From DATNPH01 sp036703315 (lineage in GTDB: Bacteria; Cyanobacteriota; Cyanobacteriia; Cyanobacteriales; Coleofasciculaceae), in the NCBI GenBank assembly GCA_036703315.1, contig DATNPH010000087.1, forward strand, positions 62,001-126,000: a stretch of 64,000 nucleotides of DNA, written 5' to 3'. The notes beneath the pieces are model-generated. The model saw only the letters and a program-made list of their open reading frames with translations, did no database searches and had not been told where the DNA came from. Positions 62,651-64,000 of this stretch are shown here, in pieces; position 1 is the stretch's first letter, and each line of letters begins with the position of its first letter. The position numbers and the translations under genes are program-made.

Positions 62651-63062
62651 ATAAGATCAGAACTCTGAAGCAGTGGTGCATTTCTCATTGCCCTTGGCGT
62701 GGTTGGGGTTGTATCGTTACTAGCTTTAACGAGGGAACTCTTTTCACATCAGGATGGGTCTATAGATTTACAGTATGCTCATCTAGCCGCTTGACAACGT
62801 ATCTCCATGCCAATCCATGCCAAATTGCTATAACATTTTAAACCTATTGGTCTTATCAGCCTACAAGAGGAATTCGATAGTGGCGATCGCAAAACTGTAT
62901 AGCTATTGGTATTGGGGATGTCAAGCAATCATGAGAGTAGAGTGAGATAGCACTGAGCGCTTATGTTTTTGGTAGTGTTTTATGACCGATTGTAAGTGTA
63001 TTGGTGGTTGTAACTAGCGTTGACTGATGTACTCTAGATGTTGCAAAAGCAACAATGGTGTG
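62651..63062. other. intergenic region before the Wzt-type gene
   Basis: 412 bp between divergent genes, with promoters for both expected. Seen: a 10-bp direct repeat CCATGCCAAT/CCATGCCAAA at 62805-62824, one HIP1 octamer near 62883, and a hairpin TGTTGC-AAAA-GCAACA at 63039-63054 that ends 8 bases before the ATG. I found no small gene, tRNA or clear sigma70 promoter. Confidence 0.55.
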
Positions 63063-64000
63063 ATGAGTGAGATTGCTATTTCCCTTAACAATGTCTCGAA
63101 GTGCTACAAGCGCTACAGCCGTCCCGTGGCTCGCCTCAAGGAACTTTTATTGCCAGGAAAGAGCCATGCTGAGGATTTTTGGGCATTGCGCGATATTAAC
63201 CTAGAGGTTGCCAAGGGAGAGACACTGGGAATTATTGGACAAAATGGTTCGGGCAAGAGTACGCTGTTGCAGATTATTGCCGGGACACTGACCCCAACGA
63301 CAGGTGAGGTGCGGGTAAATGGTAGAGTTTCAGCCTTGCTGGAGCTAGGCAGTGGGTTCAACCCAGAGTTTACTGGGCGGCAAAATGTATTTTTTAATGG
63401 GCGGATTTTGGGGCTAAGCCGAGAAGAGATAGAAGCGAAGTTTTACGATATTGCGGCTTTTGCTGAAATTGGAGATTTTCTCGACCAGCCAGTCAAAACT
63501 TACTCTAGTGGTATGGTATTACGATTGGCGTTTGCCGTTGTTGCTAATACAGAGCCTGACATTCTAATCGTGGATGAAGCCTTAGCCGTTGGGGATGCTC
63601 GGTTTCAAGCTCGTTGCATGAAGCGAATTCGTCAGTTAAAAGAGCAAGGAGCAACAATTTTATTTGTTTCCCATGATTGTTCAAGCGTTAAGATGCTCTG
63701 TCAGCGTGCTGCTCTTATGAGTTCCGGAACCCTTTTAAAGAGTGGGAATCCTAAATACGTAGTTGATTATTATATTGCTCTACTCAGCTGTGATCAAACG
63801 CCAAATGAATCTGAAGTCATCAGTTCGGTTGCCAATGAGATTGATATTTTCAGCCACGACAATAATAAAAAAATACACAGGCACGGCAACAAACTCGCTG
63901 TGATTAATTCTGTTAAAGTAACAGATTTAGAGGGACGAGAGATTAAAAGCAAGTTATTAACAGGGTCGTTTTTTAATATTGAAGTCTGTTTGGAAACAAA
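63063..64000 (+). CDS. Wzt-type polysaccharide ABC transporter ATPase (5' part)
   Basis: 312 codons, open at the right edge. Walker A GQNGSGKSTLLQIIAG, the O-antigen-exporter feature LLELGSGFNPEFTGRQNV, signature YSSGMVLRLAFAV, Walker B ILIVDEAL and the H-loop VSHD are all present. After residue ~240 a second domain begins (NSVKVTDLEGREI), matching the start of the Wzt C-terminal carbohydrate-binding domain. Wzt proteins with this domain recognise the modified non-reducing end of their polysaccharide. The start is the ATG at 63063 (MSEIAISLNNVSKCYK is the family start). No Shine-Dalgarno is visible; an alternative in-frame ATG is at 63027. Confidence 0.9.
   Translation, partial: MSEIAISLNNVSKCYKRYSRPVARLKELLLPGKSHAEDFWALRDINLEVAKGETLGIIGQNGSGKSTLLQIIAGTLTPTTGEVRVNGRVSALLELGSGFNPEFTGRQNVFFNGRILGLSREEIEAKFYDIAAFAEIGDFLDQPVKTYSSGMVLRLAFAVVANTEPDILIVDEALAVGDARFQARCMKRIRQLKEQGATILFVSHDCSSVKMLCQRAALMSSGTLLKSGNPKYVVDYYIALLSCDQTPNESEVISSVANEIDIFSHDNNKKIHRHGNKLAVINSVKVTDLEGREIKSKLLTGSFFNIEVCLET

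Noticed and set aside
62791..62834. Promoter from TTGACA (62791) and TATAAC (62829)
   Set aside because: Spacing is about 32 bp, too long for a sigma70 promoter.

Overview
The window comes from a cyanobacterium, probably a filamentous one. It carries chlorophyll synthase (chlG), the cyanobacterial cytochrome b6f subunit PetP and a Get3d-type ATPase. GCGATCGC (HIP1) octamers are scattered through most genes, and heptameric short tandem repeats of the kind common in filamentous cyanobacteria sit between some of them. I cannot name the species from sequence alone.

Layout. 1-2800 is a housekeeping flank: the 3' end of an ArsI/CadI-type lyase, chlG, get3d and petP. From 3184 to the right edge almost everything serves cell-surface polysaccharide. 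An ABC-2 polysaccharide export permease (Wzm type, + strand, 3184-4044) and a Wzt-type ATPase with the start of a C-terminal carbohydrate-binding domain (+ strand, 63063 to the edge) bracket about 59 kb, nearly all of it on the - strand. In order, this holds: (a) 4091-16435, a WecA/WbpL-like initiating transferase, two GT4-plus-atypical-SDR couples, UDP-GlcA 4-epimerase, a TviB/WbpO-type dehydrogenase, a heparinase II/III protein and a two-domain dehydrogenase; (b) 16616-33500, methyltransferases, two AsnB-like amidotransferases, glycosyltransferases, a Wzy-like polymerase, a second heparinase, a sulfotransferase, a Wzx flippase, a WecC-type dehydrogenase and a Wzz-like protein; (c) 33611-41998, a tandemly duplicated block (methyltransferase / variable gene / polytopic membrane protein) with a third AsnB and a second Wzx; (d) 42187-46862, glycosyltransferase, WbpG-HisH-HisF acetamidino module and a hexapeptide acyltransferase; (e) 46885-57933, GT39-like protein, GT4, a small flippase-like protein, a fourth AsnB-methyltransferase pair, two DegT aminotransferases, an epimerase and WbpD/WbpB homologues; (f) 58074-64000, a FlaA1/WbpM-like 4,6-dehydratase, a tiny membrane protein, a very large O-antigen-ligase-like protein and Wzt.

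Working together. The gene set predicts an acidic, amino-sugar-rich and heavily decorated polymer. Three nucleotide-sugar routes give uronic acids. WbpB/D/E homologues add a 3-acetamido group, and WbpG/HisH/HisF can turn an acetamido group into an acetamidino group. Four AsnB-like enzymes, each touching a methyltransferase gene, could amidate uronates, with methylation alongside. A sulfotransferase could add sulfate, and two heparinase-fold proteins act on uronate-containing chains. Export could be Wzx/Wzy, ABC, or both. No dedicated UDP-GlcNAc/UDP-diNAc-GlcA 2-epimerase is visible in the window, although two pathways would need one.

Mobile and repeat DNA is modest but informative. A 295-bp IS5-like MITE has split an operon exactly at a stop codon. 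A 100-bp palindrome-ended element lies near 56.8 kb. Heptamer arrays run into the coding ends of chlG and of the WecA-like gene.
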